A stretch of DNA of 64,000 bases. Origin: Allocoleopsis franciscana PCC 7113 (lineage in GTDB: Bacteria > Cyanobacteriota > Cyanobacteriia > Cyanobacteriales > Coleofasciculaceae). The position numbers and the translations under genes are program-made. Numbering within the stretch: position 1 is the stretch's first letter; each line of letters begins with the position of its first letter. Under the pieces are notes generated by a model, which saw only the letters and a list, made by a program, of their open reading frames with translations, did no database searches and had not been told where the DNA came from. Location: the NCBI RefSeq assembly GCF_000317515.1, contig NC_019738.1, forward strand, positions 6,412,001-6,476,000. The letters run 5' to 3'. This document shows positions 1 to 8,902 of the stretch, piece by piece.

Positions 1-575
1 CTCCATTCACGCATTCAATCCGTCCGATTTAACCCAAACTTGAGATGAGCAAAAACGGACTTAGCTGAGCATGTCAGGGGCTATTCATATAACAGGTGAG
101 AGATTCTTGGTCAGTCAAGGGTGAAAAATCTAATTTTTCTGGCGATTTTTACCTCTTACCTTCTCGTCATGGCTGGGGCTATAGAATTTTTTTGACCTCT
201 TATTCAATTCAACCTATGTTTTTTGACACCGACCTATTGAGCTTAAACAGTCAAACTTCCATCTCTAGATTCTTGGTGATCAGTCAGTGTCAGTTTTGAT
301 GCTACTAGTGCAAGAAGGCAGAAAAAAGAAGGCAGAAGGTAAGAACGCTTGTACACTAAGCTTTTTAACATTTTTGGACTGATGGGTTATTTCTGCCGCG
401 CTGCACTAGTCCCCACACACCCTGAATGCTTACACAAAGCTGTCTTTGGCGGGGAATTGTTCTTGACCCCCCAAAACTATAACATCAGTAATTTCCTTCC
501 CATCCTCACCCAAAAGCTGATATTCCGCTTACCTAGGGGATAGAGATGGGAATTGAGCGAGATTACTAATTTTCT
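1..575. other. Left-edge non-coding stretch
   Basis: I see no convincing gene. Two short open frames here (about 60 codons each) have no ribosome binding site and no recognisable composition. Around 310-345 there is a degenerate run of AAGGCAG-type units, related to the perfect CTTCTGC array near 42.4 kb. Confidence 0.5.
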
Positions 576-1448
576 TTAAACAGACGTTACCAGAGCTTGA
601 CTTTCTTGTGTGAGTGCAGAGGATGACGTCGCTTGGGAGCAGTAGACTTCGCAGGAATTATTCGGGCTTTCAACCAATTTGACTTTATAGAGTTGAGCAC
701 CCAATTCTTGAATCGGCTGTTGTAACAACTGACGGATGTGAATCGCAATATTTTCCGCTGTCGGCACAACTTGGCTGAAGTAAGGAATATCTTTGTTGAG
801 GAACGTATGGTCAAACGGCTCAACCACATAGTCTTCGACAACTTGGTGCAAAGCGCCTAAATCGACAATCATGCCAGTACGGGGGTCAATCTCACCCGTT
901 ACGGTTACTTCTAAGTGGTAGTTATGTCCATGACCGTTGGGACGAGCGCATTTGCCGTAAATTTCGCTGTTTTCTTCGTAACTTAAGTCCGGATGCGCGA
1001 GTCGGTGAGCCGCGCTAAAGTGAGTACTAATCGTTAGATGTGCTTCCATGCCGTTTCCTTGATAGTCAGCCCAAAGTTCTGGATGTTCAAATAGCTGAAT
1101 ACGCACGATTGGCAAGTGAGGAATCAAGCGATGCCAAATAACCCGTGCAATATTTTCGGTTGTCGGTAAGGTTTGTTGAAATTCTGGCCAAGTTTGATTG
1201 AGATAAGCAGAGTCCAGTTGGCTGGTGACTTCCCGTTTAATCACCTTTTTGACTTCTGACAAGTTTTGCACCATGCCATACTCATCTAGCTCACCAACCA
1301 GGGAAACAAAGAGGACGTAGTTATGTCCATGTCCTGGGAACCGGGAACCTAAACCAAATTGCTGACTGTTTTCGGCTTCGCTCAGCTCTGGCAACCAGTA
1401 TCGGTGACTTGCGGAAAACTGAGCGCGACGGTTAATGATGCATTCCAT
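576..1448 (-). CDS. queD: Tandem-domain 6-carboxytetrahydropterin synthase (QueD/PTPS family)
   Basis: A 290-aa protein made of two consecutive PTPS/QueD domains (about 1-135 and 136-270). The family converts 7,8-dihydroneopterin triphosphate to 6-carboxy- or 6-pyruvoyl-tetrahydropterin, an early step of queuosine or pterin synthesis in the cytoplasm. The C-terminal domain has the full active site: zinc ligands H148, H173 and H175, catalytic C167 in the KCARPNGHGH motif, D213-H214, and pterin-anchoring E260. The N-terminal domain keeps the zinc ligands (H15, H40, H42) and E121, but has Gly34 where the catalytic Cys belongs and Ser80 where the catalytic His belongs. It therefore looks structural or regulatory rather than catalytic. 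Usual QueD is about 120-140 aa, so this is a fused duplication. ATG start; no partner gene adjacent. Family call is secure; the exact product (QueD or PTPS) is not. Confidence 0.85.
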   Translation of the reverse strand: MECIINRRAQFSASHRYWLPELSEAENSQQFGLGSRFPGHGHNYVLFVSLVGELDEYGMVQNLSEVKKVIKREVTSQLDSAYLNQTWPEFQQTLPTTENIARVIWHRLIPHLPIVRIQLFEHPELWADYQGNGMEAHLTISTHFSAAHRLAHPDLSYEENSEIYGKCARPNGHGHNYHLEVTVTGEIDPRTGMIVDLGALHQVVEDYVVEPFDHTFLNKDIPYFSQVVPTAENIAIHIRQLLQQPIQELGAQLYKVKLVESPNNSCEVYCSQATSSSALTQESQALVTSV

Positions 1449-1581
1449 TCGATCACTGATGAATCAGAATATGTAAAGTTCCGTAAACGGGTTCTGTTTC
1501 CAGGATAAACGAATTTTGGTGGATAGGAACAATGAAGTCTGAAATACACCTAATAAAGTTTAAATTTTTATCCTTGAGCCT

Positions 1582-2292
1582 TTATACTTTCTGAGCCAAT
1601 TCCCTGAGAGCGTCTTGAGCTTCATAGTGTAAACCTGTCGCAATTCTAAACAGTTCCTGACCCACATGTAGATAGTGGTCATCGTAATTGAGGGTAAAAA
1701 AATTTAACTCTTCGATTCCATCTCCTAACTGATTAAGACAGTAGTAGAGGCTAGCCGCCGCACCTGCCACAGTTGGGGGATTGGGTTGAGAGCGAAAGGT
1801 GAGCTGAGCTTGATTGAGATAGTTACGACACTCTTCCAGATAAGCCTGAAAATTCGCCATCAGTTCGTCATCAAACGGGTCTAGGGCGAGTTCATCCACT
1901 TGGGCATTTAAAGGTCTAACAATGAGGCGAATCAACCGAGTAACAGGTTTATAGACAAGCTGCAACCACTGGCTGAGCTGGAAATCGGCATCTTGTGCGG
2001 TTTGCCGATGACGCTGGTATTTTTGTTGGGCATCTGCTGTCCGTTGTTGCCGATTCCGGTATTGAGTTGTTGACGGTGAGGAGCGAAGTTGTTCGTCGTA
2101 AGAGCGGCGGCGCTTTGGGTCGCTGAGTACTTCGTAAGCGGCATTCACTTCTATGATTTTATCGGAGTCAGCGGTTTCGCTCTTGCTATCTGGGTGGAAG
2201 AGTTTAGCTAGACGCCGATACGCTTGTTTAATCTCTGCGGATGTGGCTTGAGAGCTGATATTGAGAGTGTCGTAGTGGTTGGATGCTGACAT
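1582..2292 (-). CDS. J-domain (DnaJ-type) co-chaperone
   Basis: 236 aa. The N-terminal 70 residues form a J domain: YDTLNISSQATSAEIKQAYR, followed by the HPD signature at 33-35, which in this family stimulates the ATPase of a DnaK/Hsp70 partner. There is no Gly/Phe region, zinc-finger or DnaJ C-terminal substrate domain, so this is a type III J-protein. Residues 75-110 are basic and Gln-rich. The remainder (110-236) is helical, with two apolar stretches that look too weak for transmembrane segments, and matches no domain I know. Such proteins usually target Hsp70 to one client; the client here is unknown. ATG start; the gene stands alone between queD and cysK. Confidence 0.8.
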   Translation of the reverse strand: MSASNHYDTLNISSQATSAEIKQAYRRLAKLFHPDSKSETADSDKIIEVNAAYEVLSDPKRRRSYDEQLRSSPSTTQYRNRQQRTADAQQKYQRHRQTAQDADFQLSQWLQLVYKPVTRLIRLIVRPLNAQVDELALDPFDDELMANFQAYLEECRNYLNQAQLTFRSQPNPPTVAGAAASLYYCLNQLGDGIEELNFFTLNYDDHYLHVGQELFRIATGLHYEAQDALRELAQKV

Positions 2293-2725
2293 GGGTAGGG
2301 TTGAAAAGACAAAGAGTTGGCACTGCCATAGTGGTTAACTTTCAACCTAGCGCAATCTTGTTCTCAACTACAGTCAAACTTGGCTGGGCAATCGATCCAT
2401 CTGTTCGTAGTAGGCACAAAGAGTGCCCATCACAAGAGGACTCCCCTTCCTCACTACTAACTCTCCAGATCTTATATTTGTATTGCTGGACGCCCTATAA
2501 CTTGCACACTTAGGACTGATGCATTACCACTACATCTTGGGTGAAAACAGGGCAACCACAGCCGGCGTTCATACGAGGAGCTTGCTTCTATGAGTGGTGT
2601 TTGTGCGTAAGTCTTGACGCGGATAAAAAATGGAGAAAGGAGAAAAAGTTGATGGTGGACGGCTTTTCCCCTTTCCCCACACCCAAAAGTGCAACTTCTA
2701 GGAACAACAACTCATTACTCTTGCA
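2293..2725. other. Intergenic stretch, no gene seen
   Basis: 433 bp between the start of the J-protein gene and the end of cysteine synthase. The short open frames here have no ribosome binding site and atypical composition. No clear dyads or promoter elements recognised. Confidence 0.4.
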
Positions 2726-3688
2726 CTAACCCAATGCCGCAGGCACTCGCACTTCTGGTTCTTGGAATAGTGGGGTGCTCAGGTAACGTTCCCCAAAACT
2801 GGGCTGAACCACGACGATTAGCCGTCCTTCATTTTCGGGGCGTTTGGCAACTTGAATAGCGGCGTAGAGGGCGGCACCTGTGGAAATGCCGGAGAGGAGT
2901 CCTTCCTCACGAGCGAGACGACGACCATACGCGATCGCATCATCATCTGTAACGACAATTACTTCATCGATCAGCTCAACTTTGAGAACTTCAGGTATAA
3001 AGCCGGCCCCAATCCCCTGAATTTTATGGGGGCCGGGACGCCCTCCGGAAAGTACTGAACTGCTGCTTGGTTCGACGGCGATCGCTTGAAAACTGGGCTT
3101 GCGTTGTTTAATCACTTCTGCAACGCCGGTAATGGTGCCACCCGTACCCACTCCAGCAACAAGGAAGTCTACTTGTCCTTCCGTATCTTCCCAAATTTCT
3201 TCCGCCGTCGTCTCTCGATGAATTTGGGGGTTGGCTGGGTTGTTAAACTGTTGCAGCATGTAGGCATCGGGTGTGTTCGCAACAATCTCCTGTGCCCTTT
3301 GGATACAGCCGCTCATGCCCTGAATGCCTGGAGTTAATTCTAGTTTGGCACCGTAAGCTCGCAGCATTGCCCGCCGTTCTGTACTCATAGTATCGGGCAT
3401 GGTCAAAATGAGCTGGTAACCTTTGGCGGCTGCTACCATCGCTAGAGCAATACCCGTATTTCCAGAAGTTGGTTCCACTAAAACCGTTTTTCCTGGAGTA
3501 ATCAGCCCCTGTTGTTCTGCTGCATTGATCATGCTAGCGCCGATACGGTCTTTAACGGAGGAGGCTGGATTCATCCCCTCTAGTTTCACAACAATGCGAG
3601 CTAAACAGCCTTCTGCTTGAGGGATGCGGTTTAACTGTACCAAAGGTGTCCGACCGACGAGTTCTGTAATATTTTGGGCAATACGCAT
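2726..3688 (-). CDS. cysK: Cysteine synthase A (O-acetylserine sulfhydrylase)
   Basis: 320 aa, the normal length for CysK. It makes L-cysteine from O-acetylserine and sulfide with pyridoxal phosphate. Visible motifs: the PLP lysine K46 in [11 protein letters not shown], the substrate loop TSGNTGIAL (74-82) that binds the acetylserine carboxylate, and the PLP-phosphate loop [10 protein letters not shown]. The late motif SGISTGAAL supplies the serine that contacts the PLP ring nitrogen. CysK and CysM cannot be separated with certainty by eye, but the spacing and ending look CysK-like. An Rrf2-family regulator is encoded 168 bp upstream on the same strand. That arrangement recalls control of cysteine genes by CymR-type Rrf2 proteins in Firmicutes, where CysK itself is the co-sensor. 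ATG start. Confidence 0.93.
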   Translation of the reverse strand: MRIAQNITELVGRTPLVQLNRIPQAEGCLARIVVKLEGMNPASSVKDRIGASMINAAEQQGLITPGKTVLVEPTSGNTGIALAMVAAAKGYQLILTMPDTMSTERRAMLRAYGAKLELTPGIQGMSGCIQRAQEIVANTPDAYMLQQFNNPANPQIHRETTAEEIWEDTEGQVDFLVAGVGTGGTITGVAEVIKQRKPSFQAIAVEPSSSSVLSGGRPGPHKIQGIGAGFIPEVLKVELIDEVIVVTDDDAIAYGRRLAREEGLLSGISTGAALYAAIQVAKRPENEGRLIVVVQPSFGERYLSTPLFQEPEVRVPAALG

Positions 3689-3856
3689 GAGTGGTTAGTG
3701 TTAGTAGATAGTTGTTAGGGTTTAGGGTTCTGTAGAGAAGTTGAAAGTAGGGCGAAAAAAGCAAAAATTTTTCAATAAACCTGTCCTCGACCAGAACTTT
3801 CGTGAAGAGGTGAGGTCATTTCATCCTTCAAACTTCAGCTTTTACTTGACCCATGA

Positions 3857-4306
3857 CTAAATGTAATACATGATATCGAGCTGGCGTCGAGCATCGCGCT
3901 TTTCACACAATTCTTGAAGTGTGTATTTTTGCAAGACTTCATCGGCGCGATCGTGAACTTCCTGCCAAATTTCGCCGACGATAGCGCTCTCTATGGTTTT
4001 GGGTGGGGTATCACTTTTAGAGGCTTTAGCGTTTGAGCCTTCCAGGCAGTTAATTACATCTAAAAGGGTAATTTTCCAAGGTTCTCGCCCTAGGACATAG
4101 CCTCCTTTGGCTCCTCGATGGCTACGGACTAGACTGCCACGTCTCAAGGTGGCGAGTAGCTGTTCTAAATATCGGTCAGGGATATTTTGGATAGCCGCAA
4201 TCTGCCGAATTTGGAGCGGCTCCCCTTCGTTGTAACAAGCTGTTAATTCCAACAAGGCCAAAAGTGCATACTCGGTTTTACAGGAAAGTTCCACGGGTTT
4301 GATCAC
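3857..4306 (-). CDS. Rrf2-family winged-helix transcriptional regulator
   Basis: 149 aa. An N-terminal winged helix (SCKTEYALLALLEL... RQIAAIQNIPDRYLEQLLATLRRG... RGAKGGYVLGR) is diagnostic of the Rrf2 family, which includes IscR, NsrR and CymR. The protein has cysteines at 9, 24, 87 and 134 only; it lacks the clustered three-Cys ligand set (around 92-106) that holds the Fe-S cluster of IscR and NsrR. That makes it CymR-like, and its place directly upstream of cysK supports a role in sulfur or cysteine control (inference). The open frame begins at GTG 4306, but a second GTG at 4294 would give the family-typical beginning MELSCK; neither has a clear ribosome binding site. Its upstream region abuts the terminator of the porin gene. 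Confidence 0.85.
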   Translation of the reverse strand: MIKPVELSCKTEYALLALLELTACYNEGEPLQIRQIAAIQNIPDRYLEQLLATLRRGSLVRSHRGAKGGYVLGREPWKITLLDVINCLEGSNAKASKSDTPPKTIESAIVGEIWQEVHDRADEVLQKYTLQELCEKRDARRQLDIMYYI

Positions 4307-4374
4307 GTTTAAAAAGCATCTTTTCCAGTATACTCCGGTTCACCACCGGTGATTGCACTATTGGGGAGCCGATC

Positions 4375-4399
4375 AAAAAAGCCTCGCGGCTGGCGAGGC
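4375..4399 (-). terminator. Rho-independent terminator of the downstream porin gene
   Basis: Read on the minus strand: GCCTCGC, 5-nt loop, GCGAGGC (7-bp perfect stem at 4381-4399), then six T. It lies about 50 nt past the porin stop at 4448. A diverged copy follows the paralogous porin (6572-6600). Confidence 0.85.
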
Positions 4400-4447
4400 T
4401 TGTCTATCAACTTGTCATTCTTCCGCCTGAGCGGTTATGTCCTTCTT

Positions 4448-6484
4448 TTAGAAGGTGAACGTAGTTCTCAGGGTACCGATGATAGCATCTCTGCCATTGT
4501 CGTTTTGAGCAGGAGCGGTGAGCCAGATAACACCTGGAGTCACCGAAATGTTCTCGTTCAGCTTATATTTGTAGAACCCTTCAAAGTGCCATGCATTCTC
4601 GCGGTCAAAGCCTCCGGCAGGACGAATGCCAGGGCTAACGCCTCTGAGAGAGGGTTCTACTCCTGCAAACAGACCTAAAACGCTGCCTGGTTTACCAAAG
4701 TCAGAGAAAGCAAGCCCTGCACCATACGACCAGATGTCAGCTGTTCCCTGACCCAGAAGGATCGCTTTAGTGTAAACACCAAAGCCACTAATGGAAATGT
4801 TTTCAGACAGGCGGAAAGCGGCTTCTAGACCGTATGAGTTGCTGACTACTGGGCCGGAAGCTCGTCCTAGCAATGAATCTTGAACAAACACACTGGGGTT
4901 GTTGGCATAAAAACTACCGACGAAACCCTGAGCACCACCAGGAGCAGCATCACTACCACCATTATCAAAAATGGCAGTGTTAGTATTGTGGTAACCGTGA
5001 ACGTAGGTAGCACCAATGCCGATGCGATCGCCCAAATTGAAATTGAGCTGAGCTAGGGCTGAATAATCTCCATCAAACAGACCTGCTTTCTCGCTAGGAT
5101 CATTAGCTCCAAACGCTCCAGATCCAGCCAGGTAGCCTACCGTCAGGGTACTCGGTCCTAAGATACTCTCTAAAGGACCAACACCCAGACTGATTGCGGC
5201 TCCCGCACCACCACCAATGCGATAGATGGGGCTTGATTGGGCAAAGGTGGACAGCGCACCGTTACCGCCGTCATAGTCCTCAAAGTAAGGGTTGAGGGTC
5301 GGAGCGTAGTCGCTGTGAATCCCACCGGTTGCAGCCAAGTAAACTTTTGAGCTACCAAAGTTGAAGTAGTAGGCCAACCAGTCTAGAACAACGTTGTTAC
5401 CGCTGCTCCCGCCCGTGATGTTAAACGTCTGTACCCCTTCATCTAAGGGGAATCCATCAAATCCAGCCGCGCCGCCAGTCCCGTATTTAAATCGATTGCC
5501 AGTATCAGCATTGCCTGCCGCCAAACGAGTGACTAAACGATCTCTCCCCGTAAAGCTGGTGTTGAACGTCAAACGTACCCGGTCTTGGAATACCGTATTG
5601 TTGGAAATCCCACTCTGATTAAACTCATCCGTGAGAGCGAAGATGGCTTCTCCCGCCAGTTTGGTGGTGGTTGAGAATTGATGGTCTTCTAGGAAACCTA
5701 CACGACCTTCAAGTTGATCAACTCGCGTTCCCAACGTTGCCAGTTCTGTCCGGAACTCATCGACTAAGCGCTGTAAAGTTTCTAAGTCAGCTCTCGTGGC
5801 GAAATCTCCAGTCTGACCGAGCTGACGTTCTATTTGCTGCAAACAGGCGTTTAAACCAGCCGCAAACTCATAGCGAGTCATGGCTCGGTTGCCACGGAAT
5901 GTGCCATCCGGGTATCCCGCAATACAACCGTAGCGCTCTACCAAGCTACGGAGTGCTTCGTAAGCCCAGTCTGTGGGTCTGACATCGCTCAGTTGGGAGA
6001 CGTTCGTTACCTGCTCTTGGGTCGCGTTGTTCCCTTCACGGCTGTAGCGGTTGATTTGATTTAAAACATCTGCGCTATTAGCGTCTCCCGGAGCCGATTG
6101 GGCAATTGCTGGAGGTATTGCTGCTGGCGCTGCCTCTACTCCGGCCTCGTTCACGGGTGTCAGTTGAGTCGGATTCAAAGACACTTGCGAAGGTAAATTC
6201 AGGTCAGCCAGCTTTGGCTGTGCTGGAGCTGGTGTTGCGGAAAATTCTAGTTTTGGCTGAGCCTCTGGCAACGCGAGTTCCGCTGTTGGCGCAATCGCCT
6301 GAGACTGAGCTTCTGGTGTTTGAACCTCTGCGGTTTGAGGTTGAACCTCTGCTGTCGCCGATTGGCTGTCCTTGGCGAGTAAGCTGTCGCCACCTGCTGC
6401 ACGCACTGCACCCGCTGAAACGAGCAGGGTTGCGCCTAACACAGCCGGACTAACTATTAGAGCTCTCCACAGTAATTTAGACAT
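4448..6484 (-). CDS. Cyanobacterial SLH-OprB porin (iron uptake porin family), copy A
   Basis: 678 aa outer-membrane channel. Order: signal peptide 1-29 (ends AVRAA), a low-complexity Ala/Pro/Gln region 40-130, one SLH domain about 163-215 (VSQLSDVRPTDWAYEALRSL... CIAGYPDGTFRGNRAMTRYEF) that anchors to peptidoglycan-linked polymer, a coiled coil 230-268, and a C-terminal OprB-like beta-barrel ending in Phe (RTTFTF). Such proteins (Slr1841/Som type) dominate cyanobacterial outer membranes and carry small solutes; some have been linked to inorganic iron uptake. The substrate cannot be read from sequence. The first 288 residues are identical to the neighbouring paralogue except position 37, while the barrels differ. 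ATG start with a weak AGAG ribosome site; the leader carries a GTGTGAGGA element. Confidence 0.92.
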   Translation of the reverse strand: MSKLLWRALIVSPAVLGATLLVSAGAVRAAGGDSLLAKDSQSATAEVQPQTAEVQTPEAQSQAIAPTAELALPEAQPKLEFSATPAPAQPKLADLNLPSQVSLNPTQLTPVNEAGVEAAPAAIPPAIAQSAPGDANSADVLNQINRYSREGNNATQEQVTNVSQLSDVRPTDWAYEALRSLVERYGCIAGYPDGTFRGNRAMTRYEFAAGLNACLQQIERQLGQTGDFATRADLETLQRLVDEFRTELATLGTRVDQLEGRVGFLEDHQFSTTTKLAGEAIFALTDEFNQSGISNNTVFQDRVRLTFNTSFTGRDRLVTRLAAGNADTGNRFKYGTGGAAGFDGFPLDEGVQTFNITGGSSGNNVVLDWLAYYFNFGSSKVYLAATGGIHSDYAPTLNPYFEDYDGGNGALSTFAQSSPIYRIGGGAGAAISLGVGPLESILGPSTLTVGYLAGSGAFGANDPSEKAGLFDGDYSALAQLNFNLGDRIGIGATYVHGYHNTNTAIFDNGGSDAAPGGAQGFVGSFYANNPSVFVQDSLLGRASGPVVSNSYGLEAAFRLSENISISGFGVYTKAILLGQGTADIWSYGAGLAFSDFGKPGSVLGLFAGVEPSLRGVSPGIRPAGGFDRENAWHFEGFYKYKLNENISVTPGVIWLTAPAQNDNGRDAIIGTLRTTFTF

Positions 6485-6492
6485 CTTCTCTT

Positions 6493-6504
6493 AATCCTCA
6501 CACC
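6493..6504 (-). promoter_or_regulatory. Putative Yfr1 sRNA target in the leader of porin A
   Basis: On the minus strand the leader reads GGTGTGAGGATT, ending 8 nt before the ATG. Nine bases (GTGTGAGGA) are perfectly complementary to the unpaired core of cyanobacterial Yfr1, ACUCCUCACAC. Yfr1 is known to pair with Som porin leaders in Prochlorococcus. The same element occurs in the paralogue. Confidence 0.5.
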
Positions 6505-6571
6505 TTTTTCTCATTCTTCTTGGACTTTTGAGCCGATTCGCACCGGTGATTGCCCTATTAGGGATTAGATC

Positions 6572-6600
6572 AGAAAAAGCCTCGCCGACAGCCAGGCTTT
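6572..6600 (-). terminator. Rho-independent terminator of the second porin gene
   Basis: Minus strand: AGCCT-G-GC, loop TGTCG, GC-G-AGGCT followed by five T. The stem has one G-G mismatch and is clearly a diverged copy of the terminator at 4375-4399. The flanking bases (ACCGGTGATTG on the far side) are also shared, so the duplicated unit included the terminator. Confidence 0.7.
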
Positions 6601-6645
6601 AAACTCAGATAGTCCTTCTTCCGCCTGAGCGGTTATGTCCTTCTT

Positions 6646-8646
6646 TTAGAAGGTGAACGTAGTTCTGAGTGTACCGATGACGGCATCTCTTTCGTCCTCG
6701 TTTTGACCAGGAGCGGTAACCCAGATAACACCTGGAGTCACAGAGATATTATCGTTCAGCTTATATTTGTAGAACCCTTCAAAGTGCCAAACGTTATCAC
6801 GGCTAAAGGGACGAGCATCGAGTCCACGCAGACCAGGGCTAACACCTCTTAAAGTTGGTTCTACACCAGCAAACAAACCTAAAACGCTGCCCGGTTTCCC
6901 GAAGTCAGAGAGGGCAACGCCAGCGCCATAAGTCCAAATATCGCCTCTTCCTCGACCAATCACAGTTGCCTGAGTGTAAGTACCAAAGCCACTAATCGAA
7001 ATGTTTTCACTCAGCCGGAAAGCCAATTCTCCGCCGTAAGAGTTGGTAACAACAGGACGCTCACCACCAATTAAGAGTGAAGATGGACGATTAGCCAAAG
7101 CACTACCTACTACTCGAGCATCAGTTCCACCACCCAAGTCGAAGATATCGGTGCCCGAATTATGGTAGCCGTGGACATAGGTAGCACCAACACCAATCCG
7201 GTCACCCAGGTTGAAGTTTAGCTGAGCTAGAGCAGAATAGTCGCCATCAAAAAGACCGGCCTTCTCGCTAGGATCATTTGCTCCAAAACCACCATTGTTA
7301 GCCCCGGCTAAGTAACCGATGGTCAGTGTACTAGGACCTAAGATACTCTGTAACGGACCGACACCAAGGCTGATTGCACCACCCGCACCACCGCCGATCC
7401 GATAGATCGGGTTTGATTGTGCAAATGTTGAGAGGGCACCATTCCCGCCGTCATAGTCTTCAAAGTAAGGGTTAAGGGTCGGAGCGTAGTCGCTGTGAAT
7501 CCCTCCAGTAGCCGCAAGATAAACTTTCGAGGAACCAAAGTTGAAGTAGTACGCCAGCCAGTCTAAGACAACGTCGTTGTTACCGGTGTTACCGATGTTA
7601 AACGTCTGTTGCCCTTCATCTAGTAATGTTCTGTTGCCCAGCGCGTCTTCACTGAATGCAAATCGTGTTGCATTACCTGCCGCAAGACGAGTGACTAAAC
7701 GATCTCTCCCCGTAAAGCTGGTGTTAAACGTCAAACGCACCCGGTCTTGGAATACCGTATTGTTGGAAACCCCACCTCGACCAAATTCGTCGGTGAGAGC
7801 GAAGATGGCTTCTCCCGCTAGCTTGGTGGTGGTTGAGAATTGATGGTCTTCTAGGAAACCTACACGACCTTCAAGTTGATCAACTCGCGTTCCCAACGTT
7901 GCCAGTTCTGTCCGGAACTCATCGACTAAGCGCTGTAAAGTTTCTAAGTCAGCTCTCGTGGCGAAATCTCCAGTCTGACCGAGCTGACGTTCTATTTGCT
8001 GCAAACAGGCGTTTAAACCAGCCGCAAACTCATAGCGAGTCATGGCTCGGTTGCCACGGAATGTGCCATCCGGGTATCCCGCAATACAGCCGTAGCGCTC
8101 TACCAAGCTACGGAGTGCTTCGTAAGCCCAGTCTGTGGGTCTGACATCGCTCAGTTGGGAGACGTTCGTTACCTGCTCTTGGGTCGCGTTGTTCCCTTCA
8201 CGGCTGTAGCGGTTGATTTGATTTAAAACATCTGCGCTATTAGCGTCTCCCGGAGCCGATTGGGCAATTGCTGGAGGTATTGCTGCTGGCGCTGCCTCTA
8301 CTCCGGCCTCGTTCACGGGTGTCAGTTGAGTCGGATTCAAAGACACTTGCGAAGGTAAATTCAGGTCAGCCAGCTTTGGCTGTGCTGGAGCTGGTGTTGC
8401 GGAAAATTCTAGTTTTGGCTGAGCCTCTGGCAACGCGAGTTCCGCTGTTGGCGCAATCGCCTGAGACTGAGCTTCTGGTGTTTGAACCTCTGCGGTTTGA
8501 GGTTGAACCTCTGCTGTCGCCGATTGGCTGTCCTTGGTGAGTAAGCTGTCGCCACCTGCTGCACGCACTGCACCCGCTGAAACAAGCAGGGTTGCGCCTA
8601 ACACAGCCGGACTAACTATTAGAGCTCTCCACAGTAATTTAGACAT
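6646..8646 (-). CDS. Cyanobacterial SLH-OprB porin (iron uptake porin family), copy B
   Basis: 666 aa paralogue directly upstream of copy A, in the same orientation and with the same architecture: signal peptide, Ala/Pro-rich stretch, SLH domain, coiled coil, OprB-like barrel ending RTTFTF. Residues 1-288 match copy A except Thr instead of Ala at 37, and the DNA of that half is also almost identical, whereas the barrel half differs at many surface-loop positions with short indels. This pattern points to recent gene conversion or a recent duplication with diversifying barrel loops. Both genes have their own leader and terminator, so they are probably separate transcripts. The leader carries the same GTGTGAGGA element and, just upstream of it, a 20-bp direct repeat. 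ATG start. Confidence 0.92.
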   Translation of the reverse strand: MSKLLWRALIVSPAVLGATLLVSAGAVRAAGGDSLLTKDSQSATAEVQPQTAEVQTPEAQSQAIAPTAELALPEAQPKLEFSATPAPAQPKLADLNLPSQVSLNPTQLTPVNEAGVEAAPAAIPPAIAQSAPGDANSADVLNQINRYSREGNNATQEQVTNVSQLSDVRPTDWAYEALRSLVERYGCIAGYPDGTFRGNRAMTRYEFAAGLNACLQQIERQLGQTGDFATRADLETLQRLVDEFRTELATLGTRVDQLEGRVGFLEDHQFSTTTKLAGEAIFALTDEFGRGGVSNNTVFQDRVRLTFNTSFTGRDRLVTRLAAGNATRFAFSEDALGNRTLLDEGQQTFNIGNTGNNDVVLDWLAYYFNFGSSKVYLAATGGIHSDYAPTLNPYFEDYDGGNGALSTFAQSNPIYRIGGGAGGAISLGVGPLQSILGPSTLTIGYLAGANNGGFGANDPSEKAGLFDGDYSALAQLNFNLGDRIGVGATYVHGYHNSGTDIFDLGGGTDARVVGSALANRPSSLLIGGERPVVTNSYGGELAFRLSENISISGFGTYTQATVIGRGRGDIWTYGAGVALSDFGKPGSVLGLFAGVEPTLRGVSPGLRGLDARPFSRDNVWHFEGFYKYKLNDNISVTPGVIWVTAPGQNEDERDAVIGTLRTTFTF

Positions 8647-8653
8647 CTTCTCT

Positions 8654-8666
8654 TAATCCTCACACC
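8654..8666 (-). promoter_or_regulatory. Putative Yfr1 sRNA target in the leader of porin B
   Basis: The complement of positions 8657-8665 is GTGTGAGGA, identical in position relative to the ATG to the element before porin A and complementary to the Yfr1 core. The leaders are identical for about 25 nt upstream of the ATG and then diverge. Confidence 0.5.
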
Positions 8667-8669
8667 TTT

Positions 8670-8710
8670 TTAGAAAGAGTTGTCTCGTCTTTAGAAAGAG
8701 TTGTCTCGTC
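8670..8710. repeat. Direct repeat, two 20-bp copies, period 21
   Basis: TTAGAAAGAG-TTGTCTCGTC occurs at 8670-8689 and again at 8691-8710, upstream of porin B only. It could be a duplicated operator or simple slippage; porin A lacks it. Confidence 0.85.
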
Positions 8711-8902
8711 CTTCCTTGAATATGGTACATCCTCTGTGGTTCTTAGGCTAGACAGACTTTTTCGTGACCTTCACCAATCATGAGTCTGCTTGTACCTTAA
8801 GCGGTAAGGTATCGAAGTCCAATTTATGAGGTTTTCAGTATAAAGTTGTAGGGGTTTTCAGTAGAGTCGTAGTCCTGAGATTTAACTTTATTTTAACCCA
8901 AG

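Noticed and set aside
96-543. Two short plus-strand frames at the left edge
   Set aside because: No ribosome site, AT-rich random-looking composition, no recognisable family.
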